A stretch of 64,000 nucleotides of DNA. It comes from Hermodice carunculata. Lineage: Eukaryota; Annelida; Polychaeta; Eunicida; Amphinomidae. A program made the translations under genes and the position numbers. How positions within the stretch are numbered: position 1 is the first letter of the stretch; the number at the start of each line of letters is the position of its first letter. The notes under the pieces were generated by a model. That model ran no database searches and was not told the origin of the DNA. It saw nothing but the letters and a program-made list of their open reading frames with translations. Positions 1 to 10,680 of the stretch are shown in pieces. The DNA lies in contig OZ026619.1 of NCBI GenBank assembly GCA_964020975.1, positions 85,880,206 through 85,944,205 on the forward strand. Direction: 5' to 3'.

Positions 1-1
1 A

Positions 2-2929
2 ATTACCTGTATCAGGAGAAGCGGTAGAAAGGATAGAGCATAGTGCGTCCGGTACAAGGTTATGGACCAATTTGTACATAAGAATCAATTTTGAAATTTC
101 CCTGCGTTTGGATAAAGTTAACCATCCAGTTTCTTCATATATTTTAGCGGTGCTGGTCCCATGCATTGCTCCAGTGACAATACGAGCAGCATTTAATTGT
201 ATACATTCTAGTTTTTCTTCATCTTGGACCGTACAGCCACTCCATACTTGACTACCATATTCCAGAATAGGCCTTATGAAAGAAGTATAAATGGTTTCCA
301 GTGTTTTCCTATCTAGAGTGAATTTCAAACTCTTCATGATATTGATTAATTTGGAGGATTTGTTTGATATATCAGTAATATGGTCAGACCATCTTAAATC
401 AGAACGTATTGTCACTCCAAGATGTTTATGATGAGCCACATCTTGCAAAATATGACCCTGGAAAAGAATTGGGGGGTGAGAAGGTGGATTACTTTTTCTG
501 GAAATAAGCATAGAATCAGTTTTCAAGGCATTGAATGTGACTAGCCAATCTTTGGACCACTGGTCAATTTTAGATAGGTCCATATTCATAGTTTGAGCCG
601 CAGTGACAGGATTATCAATAGTTAGATAGAGTGAGGTATCATCAGCAAACATTTTAATGTTAGATCGAACAATGTCCACAATGTCATTGATGTAAATAAG
701 AAACATCAAAGGTCCTAAAACTGAGCCTTGCGGAACGCCTGCACAGACTTTACCCCAACTAGACGACTGGCCTTGGATGACTACCCGTTGGTGACGGTTA
801 TGCAAATAGTCTGAAAACCATTCAAAAAGAGCTCCCATAATACCAGCTTTCCTTAGCTTATGGAGCAGACCAGCATGCCAAACTTTATCGTATGCCTTAC
901 TGATGTCCAGAAAGATAACACGAACCTCTTTTTGCTGATCCACAGCTAGACATAATTCGTGGTACAGTAGTAGTAACTGATTAATGGTGCAATCTCCCGG
1001 CATAAAGCCAGATTGATGGGCAGATATAACAATATTGTCTCGAAAGAAATTGAAAACATACTTAAAAACTATTTTCTCAAATACTTTTCCGGTACAACTA
1101 AGTAATGACACCGGCCTATAATTGTTGCATAAATTATCAGGGCCTTTTTTATAAAGAGGAGAGACGTTTGCTTGTTTCCAAGCTGTAGGGAATTTCTTTG
1201 TCAACAGCGAAAGATTAAACAATTTTGTGAGTGATGGAGAAATAGCAGGTGCCGCTTCCTTAAGAAGTTTTGCACTTATTCCATCGGGACCAGAAGCTTT
1301 GCTCGTGTCAAGACTTAAGAGTGTTTCAAGAACTTCTGTTTCTGTTATGGTTATGGACTCAAGGGTAGACTCTGGATGATCAGTGATTTCAGGTAAAGTT
1401 GCAGAGGAGAAATCAACTTTAGATTGTTCAAGAAAGAAAGCATTAAATATTTCGGCTTTTGACAAACTGTCTGGAATATTTGCACTATTGTGAAGAAGAG
1501 AAGGTATGGATTGTGACTGGTTTCTATTCATGAATTGTTTCACTGTGCGCCACCAACATTTACTCGATCGACTGGAACTATTTAAATTTGCGCGCAATTT
1601 GTTATTATAATTTTTCTCAGCAAGTTTCAGTTGGTCTTGATAATGATTACGTAATTGGCAAAAGGCATTCCATAAAGCAGGTTCGAAATTTTGACTCTTT
1701 GCCTTGTCATACTGTCTTTTGACACGACGCTTGAGTGCCCGGAGACGGGAATTGTACCATGGTAAGTCGGATGGTCTAATTTCAATATCTTTATTGGGAA
1801 TACAACGTGTAGCAGCTTCCATGAATAATTTAGACCAGGCATCACAACATACATCGATATTATTAAACACGAAACAAGAAGTCCAGTCGACCTCTGTAAG
1901 ATAGGTATTAAAATGATTAAAGTCTGCTATGCTATAGTTCCATATACGACGTTTGAAACATGGATCTTTCTTTTTACGGAATAATAGATTAGCTGCCACA
2001 ACGCAATGGTCACAATTTGATATCGAAGGAAGCACGCGAATTTCACGTAGATAATTAGGAATATTTGAAATTATCTGATCCAGACAGGATGCTGAGCGTT
2101 CGGTTATACGGGTAGGTCCATGTACATGCAGAGTCAAGAAATTTGTTCGGGAAAATTGATCAAGTTTTAACCCAGACTGTGTCAGAAAATCAGCGTTTAA
2201 ATCGCCAGTCAATATAATATTTTTGATACCTGTACTATTCGCTAAATCAAGACTTTCCTGAAGTTTATTCCAAAAGGAAACCATTGAATTTGGTGGTCTG
2301 TAAACTACGCCAAGTAAGAATTTGTTATTATGAAGTCTAATCTCGCTCCACAGGAGTTCTATATCAGGTAGCTCCAGATCATTTCGTCGAGATACATGTA
2401 GAGATTTGGAAACATAGAGAGCAACGCCGCCACCAACAGCATTCGGGCGGTCTCGTCGAATAATCTCATGGTAGCCAGGTAAAGTAAGATTGTCAGCTGG
2501 AGAATTGGGAGTAAGGAAAGTTTCTGAAAGGGTGATTATGTCAAATTCTGGTGCAAGATCTGTACGAATGCACCTCAACTTGTCTACAGACAAACTACGA
2601 ATATTGGAATGACAGAAAGAAATGTCACATAAATGCTGTCCAGGGCCAGGGTTCAGGTGAACATCGCCAGCTAGAAGTATTAATAAGGGACTTAAGGCTA
2701 TAATATTAATAATTCTAAGTTGGCGCCGGTAAAAAATAATGTAAAGAAGATAAAACAGAAGTATTTTCTTCTTCCTACCTGAAGAATTCAAATTCAAGAT
2801 AATTGCTGCAAAAAATAAGTAAGAAAACACGTGGAAGCTGAGATTCACAATTGGAACAAATCGCGTTTGTAGCACAAGTTCAGTGTCACAAGTTGCAAAA
2901 ATGTAAGAAAAAAATAAAGGGTCCCACAT
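2..2929 (-). CDS. LINE ORF2: leader, 2A-like, endonuclease, reverse transcriptase (runs off left edge)
   Basis: ORF2 of a CR1/L2-like non-LTR retrotransposon. I read one uninterrupted frame from an ATG at 2927-2929 to the window edge, about 976 codons; the same frame is open back to a stop at 3047-3049. Residues 1-95 are strongly hydrophobic with basic patches and end in a 2A-like motif (final Pro is residue 96). An APE-type endonuclease follows, with Glu136 in SETFL, GDLNAD at 242-247 and DH at 307-308 (the usual SDH reads CDH). The reverse transcriptase shows NNYRPVSLLS, GVPQGS at 731-736 and the catalytic FADD at 761-764. The thumb region reaches the edge, so the true stop is outside. The enzyme nicks target DNA and copies the element's RNA at the nick. 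The absence of stops suggests a young, possibly active copy. The exact start is inferred. The clade assignment is moderate. Confidence 0.9.
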   Translation of the reverse strand, partial: MWDPLFFSYIFATCDTELVLQTRFVPIVNLSFHVFSYLFFAAIILNLNSSGRKKKILLFYLLYIIFYRRQLRIINIIALSPLLILLAGDVHLNPGPGQHLCDISFCHSNIRSLSVDKLRCIRTDLAPEFDIITLSETFLTPNSPADNLTLPGYHEIIRRDRPNAVGGGVALYVSKSLHVSRRNDLELPDIELLWSEIRLHNNKFLLGVVYRPPNSMVSFWNKLQESLDLANSTGIKNIILTGDLNADFLTQSGLKLDQFSRTNFLTLHVHGPTRITERSASCLDQIISNIPNYLREIRVLPSISNCDHCVVAANLLFRKKKDPCFKRRIWNYSIADFNHFNTYLTEVDWTSCFVFNNIDVCCDAWSKLFMEAATRCIPNKDIEIRPSDLPWYNSRLRALKRRVKRQYDKAKSQNFEPALWNAFCQLRNHYQDQLKLAEKNYNNKLRANLNSSSRSSKCWWRTVKQFMNRNQSQSIPSLLHNSANIPDSLSKAEIFNAFFLEQSKVDFSSATLPEITDHPESTLESITITETEVLETLLSLDTSKASGPDGISAKLLKEAAPAISPSLTKLFNLSLLTKKFPTAWKQANVSPLYKKGPDNLCNNYRPVSLLSCTGKVFEKIVFKYVFNFFRDNIVISAHQSGFMPGDCTINQLLLLYHELCLAVDQQKEVRVIFLDISKAYDKVWHAGLLHKLRKAGIMGALFEWFSDYLHNRHQRVVIQGQSSSWGKVCAGVPQGSVLGPLMFLIYINDIVDIVRSNIKMFADDTSLYLTIDNPVTAAQTMNMDLSKIDQWSKDWLVTFNALKTDSMLISRKSNPPSHPPILFQGHILQDVAHHKHLGVTIRSDLRWSDHITDISNKSSKLINIMKSLKFTLDRKTLETIYTSFIRPILEYGSQVWSGCTVQDEEKLECIQLNAARIVTGAMHGTSTAKIYEETGWLTLSKRREISKLILMYKLVHNLVPDALCSILSTASPDTGN
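2642..2686 (-). other. 2A-like peptide motif in LINE ORF2
   Basis: Encodes LLILLAGDVHLNPGP. The 2A ribosome-skipping consensus is D(V/I)ExNPGP preceded by a leucine-rich stretch. Here everything matches except His in place of Glu. 2A-like sequences are known at the N-termini of APE-type LINE ORF2 proteins. If active, it would release the 95-residue hydrophobic leader from the enzyme. Function is inferred, and the His substitution is a real doubt. The same variant (GDIHVNPGP) occurs at 55303-55350. Confidence 0.7.
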
Positions 2930-3760
2930 AGTATGATATAGATATTTGCACAACACCTTGGACGTATAACGAGCTAGTTCCAATATGACATTTAAACTGA
3001 TAACCCATGTCAGCTCGAAAACATAAGAGATATAAAAGCACAATATTTACTATGAGCATTAATCTGCAATATATAAACACGGTGAATACAGTAGAGGAAA
3101 CATAAATGATGACACATTTTTCAACGTAGAACCAATGAACTAGACAAAACGTATATGTAATTACAGGAATATACACAAACACCGCTCCAGTGCTTAAACA
3201 TGAAAAATACAAGTAACTGCTTGACATGAATTGTTTTGCAGTAGATGCGGCGGTGGACAACATTTTCCTCGTAGCTAGACACACTGGCCGGCGTACCACG
3301 TCAAAATGAGAGTACACAAATTTGACATATTTGTGTTATCCCATACACAAATTTTAGACATACGTATAGCATATGGATAGGAAATATGCGTGTACATTGG
3401 ACCACAAACATCATATGCAGTTGTAAGCAGTGTGTAGTCCTCTAATATAATCATAAACTTCGAATTGAAGAAGGCGTCCAACTCGAGCACAAGTATTTGT
3501 GTCCAAGCGGATTGTGCAAAAGTGTGTATGATTAGCAGATAAACAGCATAACATTTGTATTCCATTGTTTGGTCAAAAACCAAGCAGATCCACCCAAAGT
3601 ACAAAAGCAGTAAAACCCAGGCTTGTGAAGAGAATACCCCAACACATAAAGATGACACATAAGACACAAAAACAGATCTTAAATTAGAACATAACCTAGA
3701 AGCGTATGAACTTCCAAACACGTATGACAAAAGATCAAGGCAATTCAGCATTTCTCAAGG
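2930..3760 (-). other. Putative 5' part of the LINE; hydrophobic frames
   Basis: Upstream of the ORF2 start on the minus strand lie two overlapping frames at 2886-3317 and 3275-3751. Both are rich in Leu, Ile, Val, Phe, Tyr and Cys and match no family I recognise. The equivalent interval of the related copy (55.6-56.0 kb) is similarly rich in hydrophobic codons. This is more likely pyrimidine-rich leader RNA of the element than protein-coding sequence. No ORF1 is recognisable before 5 kb, so this copy may be 5'-truncated or ORF1 may have diverged. Confidence 0.35.
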
Positions 3761-5265
3761 AAATACTGAGCCGTGGCTACCCGAAGGTGTGCGTTGACAT
3801 AAACTCATTTAACAACGAATAATTATTGTCTGGCTTAACATGAAATAGTCCACATATTGATGGTAACAGAGCACAGAATTGTTAAACTTGGATCATCAAC
3901 AATTCAGGTCAAAGGATACATCCTCATAATAATCACATGTTAGGAGTGAACAAGTTAGGCTGAAGTATGAATCAAGTAAGTACATCAGCGAAAGCAACAA
4001 GACAAGAGAAAAAAAAAAAAACGTGTGTGACGTAAGCAACATGATAGTCAGCATGATTGAAATGTATATATACAAAGCATTGGTAACATACCGTCGCTCG
4101 AGGAGGTTCTAGTGTTTCAACATTAAGGGATGATTCTGGACAGATCAAAACAGCTGCTTGCGTAAAATAATGTTGCAGATTCCCAGAAACGAATGACAAC
4201 CCAGTCGCCGTTAAATATCTAATAAGCTAATTATATTTCTGAAACTTGTTTTTAGGACTAAAATTTATCATTTTCCTGGGTCTTCATGGCATACCTTACT
4301 GTCCATCAAGGTCCAGTCATGGAGGAAGCAATGGTCGAGTTCACTTCAACTAAATATTGGCCCAACACAGGGAGGTCGATTCGTCGATATCAACATGAAT
4401 TTTTAAAATTTATGTTTCAAAAATTGTGAATGTGATATATCATCAATATGCCAGTATATTTTATTTGTCATCTAAATGGCTTTAAAAACATGATTAAAAA
4501 GTAATAGAAACCTAAATTTGAACACCAAAAGGCGTGCAGCCATGATCATGATGTCATTTCTCCATACAGGTACTATAACTACATGTTGTCTATTGCTCAA
4601 TTTTTTGTAACTCCCTCTAAAATGATATCCTGTGGACTGTCTAATCTATCAAATCTATTCTAAGACTAAGTAGTGCTGCATCTAATGATCTATGTAAAAT
4701 TTTTCTCAGAAAAGGACTCTGTGTTAGTTTTCTCTCTCGTCAATGGTTCAATCATCAGGATTGATTGAGAGGACTTGACTATCTGTGCAACAATGCATCT
4801 AAAGATGCGGGTGTCCTGTTTAACATCTGCGTTATCACCCTTAGGTATGTCCTGGAAAAACAAACAAAAAACAGAGCCCTAACTAGATCTCTACACTAAA
4901 CAACATGAGTGGTAGCTGCCCGATGTATCTGTTTACCAATGGATTTTTTGAACTTGAAGCAGTAAAGTTAATTAAGATTTCAAAGCATTATTGGTACATC
5001 TGTTACTAATAATAATCTTATGACCCTTTTATAATAAATGCCTTGTGTATATGTTGTGGTGAGTGATATTATTTAAGAATTGAAATTCCTTTCAACTGTA
5101 GTCATGGGAACATATATCTGTCAATGTGACAGGCATTTTTTTCCATGAAGTCGCTAGCCATAGTTGAAAGGAAGTTGAATTATTATATATTTACATCATA
5201 ATTACATTAATTTAGAATAATCTTATCTCTAGAACAATGGTAAGCATACTCAGTGAAGTTTGAAC
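3761..5265. other. Intergenic, no gene recognised
   Basis: AT-rich sequence with a short A tract near 4010-4020. The only frames are short, with no family resemblance, and I see no convincing splice pairs or transposon ends. Confidence 0.5.
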
Positions 5266-5269
5266 TTGA

Positions 5270-5600
5270 AATGATGTGTGGAGTCCTGCACATATCTGCA
5301 ACTGGTGCTGACTGTGTGAGGCACTGACTTACTGTGGTGATGTGTGGAGTACTGTATCTGTCTGCACCTGGTTTTGGCTGTATAGGGCTCTGACTCATTG
5401 TGGTGACGTGTTGAGTTCTCTACCTATCTGCAACCGGTTCTGGTTGTGTGGGGCTCTGACTCTCTCTGGTAATGTGAGGAGTCCTGTACTGACCTGCAAC
5501 CTGTTCTGGCTGCGGTATGCCCTGACTCACTGTGGTGATGTGTGGCATCCTGTAACAATCTGCAACAGGTAGTGGCTGCTGGAGGCTCTGAACATACTGA
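5270..5600. repeat. 66-bp minisatellite, about five units
   Basis: The anchor GCNCTGACT/GCTCTGA recurs at 5321, 5387, 5453, 5519 and 5585, exactly 66 bp apart. The unit also contains CTGCAACNGGTTCTGGCTG and TGGTGATGTGTGGAGTCCTG. The period is divisible by three, so both strands give 22-residue repeat peptides, but stops interrupt the frames and I do not call a gene. Units differ by roughly 10-25 percent by eye, so the array is not very recent. Confidence 0.85.
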
Positions 5601-5609
5601 AAGGCAATC

Positions 5610-7440
5610 CATATAATGAATTAAACCAGCAGCTCGTCAATGGCTCATGCGCCTAATGCTCTGCTGCAACCTGCTTGACGTGAAATAAATGATCAAGATC
5701 ATCCATGATACACAAAAATTATTATAATTAGATACCAGTAATATCTGGAAGAGCATCACACTGTCAGCTTGTGACAAAAACAAGAAGTAATGTAGTTTTG
5801 CCTGTAAACATAAATACTATTGGCGACTTGCTTGTTTGGATGGAAGGTGGTGGCAATTTCTATGTTGCCAGTATCCCTAACTTTGTTGAAAGGGATTAAG
5901 AGCAATCTTGTTTTCAAGACTAAACAAGAATGGTGGGAAAAGCATTTCTCTCAGATTTCACAAATGATGCGATTTTCAATATGAAAATATTCATAGTGCA
6001 GCTTAATAGAACTTGAAAGGCTCCACATTTGAAAAATGTTTTTAATTGTCACTTACTACATGTATATATGTGTGTAGCTATCAGCGAATTCTAAGCTTTG
6101 AATAAATATTGGGCGTAATTATCGATGAGACCAGAAGTTTTAATTTTCTTGTCCCTACTTGTGGTGTTTTTATTAGAAAAAGTTGATCAGTTGATAATCT
6201 TAAGTTGTCTGTATGATATTAAGATGCACTCCCGCCAAACTTGAACCGTCTGGGTCTGGAGGGCATATAACAACCTAAGTTTTAAGGTTTGAAAATAACA
6301 GGATACATGTACATGATGTAATAAATTGTAATGTATGGACTTCCCTCACACTTCAAAAGGGGTTGGGACCTTCTTGTGAGTACGACTTGCATGCTTGATA
6401 ACTATCTTTTTTTAAATATTCTGGAATTTTACAGATCTGAATCATCATTAATCCTTTCTCGACTGGACCAGAAGTGTCAGAATGTCCAGTTTTCTGTGTA
6501 CCTCTTTTAATTTACAGATCTTCCTTGCAGTAAAATTAGTATGTTGGATCAGAAGTATGCCTCAAGTTAGTAAGGCAGTGAAACTATCAGCAACTTCCTT
6601 TGGCATAATACACTGTGACATAAATCATATCAAAGAAAGTTGTTGATATTTTTGGAGAGAAGGGTTAACAGTGTATTGATTAATGTGCATATCTACAAAG
6701 CAGAGAGGGATCACAGGAGATAATTTCCATTCAATCAAAAGCAATGTAAATACAGTTAAATCTACCAGCATGCTGTCCCTTCACAAGCCGTGCTTACTGT
6801 CCACACCACACAGGTATAAAGTGCACAAAAAAGCATAAAAAGTCAACAAAGCATTGATATGTAGAACAAAAGAAAAAATTGATTGTTTCCAAGGCGAGAG
6901 GGTGGTAAAATTTAATCTTAAGCAAGTCACAACCACACCGTGTATGTTACAACTACTTCATTCTACAAGCATGTTGCCTAAGTGAGGCTAACAGTGCTGA
7001 GTGAATAAGGAAAACCATGCATGCACAGCAAGCCAACACATATACAGTCGACATTGCATCAAGAAAAATGCACAAAATAAAAGAGGCTAGTTTCCCAGAC
7101 AAAATGGTTGGGAAAATGTGTTCTGAAATTTATATGCTGCATTGCCACCTTAGTGTTACCTTGCACTATGCAAAATTTGGTTACATTTGGAATAGAACTC
7201 TGTACATTTGAGCCAATTTGCATGTTTAATTAGCTAATCCTACATGTACATAATTAAATGAGCTGTATTGACCCTGTATGACCAACTGATGGGAGTTTCC
7301 ATGGTGACAGTGTAACACTATGCCTTTGAATGCACGTTTAAGAATCCTCATACCATGATACTATATCATGCACAATATTGTGGGTTTGGATGTAAGACTG
7401 AAGAAGTTATGCTAATTTTGCATATTTAATGAGGGGGACC
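5610..7440. other. Intergenic, no gene recognised
   Basis: AT-rich sequence with only short frames, such as 7017-7211, that resemble nothing known to me. No transposon termini were noticed. Confidence 0.5.
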
Positions 7441-7497
7441 TAACCATTTTTCTTATGAAACCCACTGAGCACAAGAAGATTTTTTACACAAGTCCAG

Positions 7498-7693
7498 TTT
7501 TTACGCATCTAAGTGAAGTTTTACGAATTTAACTCCCAAATTACGCATCCAAAATGATCAAAGATCAGTTTTTACGCATTCAATTATAAAATTACGCATT
7601 AAAAATTTTCTAACTGGAGTTTTTACGCATTGAGAAATGTTTTACACATAAAATTGAGTATTTTACGCATTTTTTTACATATCTGCGTAATCC
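7498..7693. repeat. Cluster of TTACGCAT words
   Basis: TTACGCAT occurs at 7501, 7541, 7572, 7592, 7623 and 7663, with near-matches TTACGAAT and TTACACAT between them and CTGCGTAA on the far side. Spacing varies from 20 to 40 bases, so this is not a simple tandem repeat. It may be a decayed short satellite or a cluster of bZIP-like sites. Confidence 0.6.
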
Positions 7694-7699
7694 CTATGT

Positions 7700-8260
7700 G
7701 CGGGTATCTCATATTATTGATGCTCTGAAATATTTGCAAAATATATACTTTGGGTTTCATATATTCTAACCTCCCAAGATCTTACGAATACTTAACAATT
7801 CTCATCTGCAAACCATTGGGTGCGGAATCCACAATTTTCAAAATGGCAGCCATTATGGGTTAGTTCCTATTTGATATTTTGAAGAGGTAGTATGTGTGAT
7901 TAGTGTAAACGCAAGGTTAATTTGATGAATGAATGTAATGTAAAATATATAATGGGACTTTTCCAGTGTGAGCATTACCTAAAAATGTAAATACAACGGC
8001 TTGAAATTACCAGTTGTTGTTGACGGTGGGCCCCAGAATAGGGATTTTGTATCACACATTGAAGTAGTTCCCCCCCCCCTTCCAGGCAATGAATTGAGTG
8101 GCAGGACCAGTAGGACCTGCAAGTGACCCTGGTGAGTGAAAGATGGAGCTAAGGGGAGAAGGCTACCCTGATAGTGGATACAGGTCCGAAAGTAGTGGCA
8201 GGTTTTTATATAAGTGGTAATAAATGACTAAGAGAGGACATACAACAACAAATGTTAGTA
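7700..8260. other. Intergenic, no gene recognised
   Basis: Contains a short poly-C run near 8070. No coding sequence or repeat boundary is supported. Confidence 0.5.
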
Positions 8261-8265
8261 CTCTA

Positions 8266-9910
8266 CTAGTATTTCATGCCTGATTTGAGTGCTGCATTTG
8301 CCCACTTCAGCTTCTGAGTCCCAGAATATGGTTTAAATCTGTTTTGGTGGAAAATTTTCCTTTTGCCATCTCTGTTTATTGGGATAATTAACATAGTCCA
8401 GGTCATTGAGTTTTTGTACAACCAAATATCGACCTTCATATGGACAACCATGCTTGGGGGCAATGTCAAGCTATTAAACCAACATCTGTCAATACCCAAA
8501 CTTGATCCCCCACTTTGTACTTCTGAAATGACCATTTGGCATCGCAATTCTGTTTTTGCCTGTGTGCTGTTGTAGAGAGATCTTATTGTGCAATATCGTG
8601 GGTGTGTCGCGTCCAGTCTGAGTAAATTCACAAACTCTCCATAAGAGGCTATTTCACCTTCCGTTGTGCCAGATCCAAACATCAGCTCAGGAAGCCAGTG
8701 TACTTCTCGGCCCTACAGTAGTAGTAGTTGTAGTAATTTTATTGACAGAAAAGGAGTCAGTATTGACTCATCAGTCATAATACAAACATGATACAATGGT
8801 ATTGTACAAACAGGATACATTTCCAGTGAGTACATTTTGCATAAATAAGTATATATGTAATTCACACAAGCACAGAAAAAAAAAAAAAAACTAGATTACA
8901 AGATTAAATGACCTGTATACAGTCGCATATTGACAGCATAATAGAAGATCGACCTACAAACCTACCTGCCTACCTACTTACATACATATCTACAATATAA
9001 ATGCTAGAGAGGTAATATCAATAACTCTATTCTAACCAAGTTGGCTTACACAGATCAAAAATACATATTGGCAGCATCTGAGAATCAAATACTCAGCTAC
9101 ACAAGTCAGGGTCACACTTGGCAGCAGGGAGTATTATAACATAAAATAATAGCACCCGTATTTAAGTAAAAAGTTAAAATATGGACGGATTACAAAGGAC
9201 TAGCTGACTACTTTGGCAAACATTTGTGTAAAAATTTCCCCAAATTAAAGTTTACCTCTGGGCATTTACTAGACATGACCGAGATAAATTTATTGAGTGA
9301 GTCAAGATGAGCAAAACTATTGATGTGAGTACTAATAACAGAAAATAATTTATATCTCTCTGTAACAAATGCAGGGCAATCTATCAAAAAGTGAATTTCA
9401 TCATCAACTACACCGAGTCTACACCTGTTACAAATACGGTCTGCCACATCTATTTTAGGCTTAGCATGCCGCCCAAGCTCAATGTACAGATTATGTGAGC
9501 TGAGTCTTAATCTGGCAATACAATGTATATAGGTAACACTGGGAACATTAAGCAAATATGACTCCATGCAGAATTTTGACTTAAACAGTTTGTATGTTCG
9601 AAGTTTCATGTTATGGTACATAAGTAAGTTTGGGGTGAGAGGCTTCATAAGGGACTCATTGGCAAGTTGCGGCTGGACATCCTAAGTTGCAGCCCCACCC
9701 TCTCTTCTTGCCCTTCAGATATACTTTTATCATCCTAATATAACTAAAGTGCAATCAAAACATTCTGTCTGGCCATTACATCTGGGGTTTCCAGCACTCA
9801 TGCTTGGTTTTCTTATTTCCAACACCTGACATAAATCCGCGAATAGGTGACTTTCCTATTTCCTACCTTGATCATTATGAAGGAGATACGGACAACCAAA
9901 CCATCCTGTG
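8266..9910 (-). mobile_element. Ty3/gypsy-type LTR retrotransposon fossil (integrase part), split by a LINE
   Basis: Two pieces of a Ty3/gypsy-like pol gene lie on the minus strand. About 9650-9910 resembles the integrase core, and 8266-8711 resembles the integrase C-terminal region, ending with the family-typical HQNRFKPYSG. A truncated LINE separates them. The element is fragmentary and broken, with several breaks. No LTRs, capsid or reverse transcriptase were seen nearby. It is old, and older than the LINE inside it. Confidence 0.75.
8712..9622 (-). mobile_element. 5'-truncated LINE 3' end with (TAG)n tail
   Basis: The frame at 9208-9648 ends in the C-terminal region typical of many CR1/Jockey-like ORF2 proteins. 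It has ARLRLSSHNLYIELGRH, then a Cys/His cluster RICNRC and DEIHFLIDCP, likely a zinc-binding tail after the reverse transcriptase. Its first dozen or so codons belong to the flanking element. Downstream on the minus strand come about 450 bases of 3' UTR, an AATAAAATT-type signal near 8740 and a (TAG)n tail at 8712-8730. The reverse transcriptase core is missing, as usual for 5' truncation during insertion. The insert interrupts the gypsy-type integrase. A short TAC is shared at both junctions, but a target duplication is not certain. Confidence 0.8.
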
Positions 9911-10070
9911 ACCTTATTCTAAATTATGTTTGCACACGCTGCTGTTTCAGTCTGGAATTAGAAATATGGCAGCCCATTTTGGTTTAAACATTTTATTTCA
10001 AAAAATACAATTGGGGAAAAAGGTAATGCCTATCACTAGTAGATTTTAACGACGGTGTTTAGACATTTGG

Positions 10071-10216
10071 GCGGCAGTGGGCGGTGGACAGCAGTGACCA
10101 GCGGTGGATGGCGGCGACCAGTGGCGGTCTGCGGCGACCAGCGGCAGTCTGCAGCGACAAGCGGCGGTCGGCGGCGATCGCCGCTGTCCGCTGCTGGTGG
10201 CCGCAGACCGCCGCAC
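10071..10216. repeat. 20-bp GC-rich minisatellite that folds back
   Basis: Seven consecutive 20-bp blocks start at 10071, 10091, 10111, 10131, 10151, 10171 and 10191. Five are variants of GCGGCGACCAGCGGCGGTCT. The sixth turns at the palindrome GCGGCGATCGCCGC, and the seventh is the reverse complement of the repeat. The block is far more GC-rich than its surroundings and could form a strong hairpin. More GCCGCC-rich sequence continues to about 10320. Frames across it are composition artefacts. Confidence 0.85.
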
Positions 10217-10510
10217 ACATTCTCACCTGCTGTGGAGTCTCAACAGGAATGGGCGGCGATACTGCCTATCGCCGCCGACCGCCGCCGTGGGCCGCACAAC
10301 GCCGCCTTCTGCCGCAGACAAACTCAAATCAGTCCAGGGAGCATCTGTCTTTCAGTTGTAGGCTAAGAGAACAAATATATGCACCTTTTTAACAGATGTG
10401 TGCACTTATGGACCCAGGCTGGATGACAATAAAAGTCAATATGTATATATACACACACAATGTAGGACTATCTACTATATGCACACACACACACTGTGTA
10501 TGGGTGTGCA

Positions 10511-10512
10511 TG

Positions 10513-10582
<70 letters not shown>
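10511..10582. repeat. (TA)n microsatellite
   Basis: A nearly pure TA run of about 70 bases follows imperfect CACA/TGTG sequence. Tyr-Ile repeat frames on both strands are artefacts of it. Confidence 0.98.
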
Positions 10583-10586
<4 letters not shown>

Positions 10587-10680
10587 CATAGATACTTCAT
10601 AAATTATTAGACATCATTATCAGAATAAATATCTTTAATTATGACAACGGCATGCTGACTGCAAACAAAAGCTTACTGTC

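Noticed and set aside
5270-5600. CRISPR-like array
   Set aside because: The 66-bp units are contiguous with no unique spacers, and the window is animal DNA.
10036-10392. Several overlapping Arg/Pro/Ala-rich frames
   Set aside because: They derive from the GC-rich 20-bp repeat and its foldback, with no domain or splice structure.
10389-10610. Tyr-Ile repeat proteins on both strands
   Set aside because: They are translations of the (TA)n microsatellite, open on both strands for composition reasons only.
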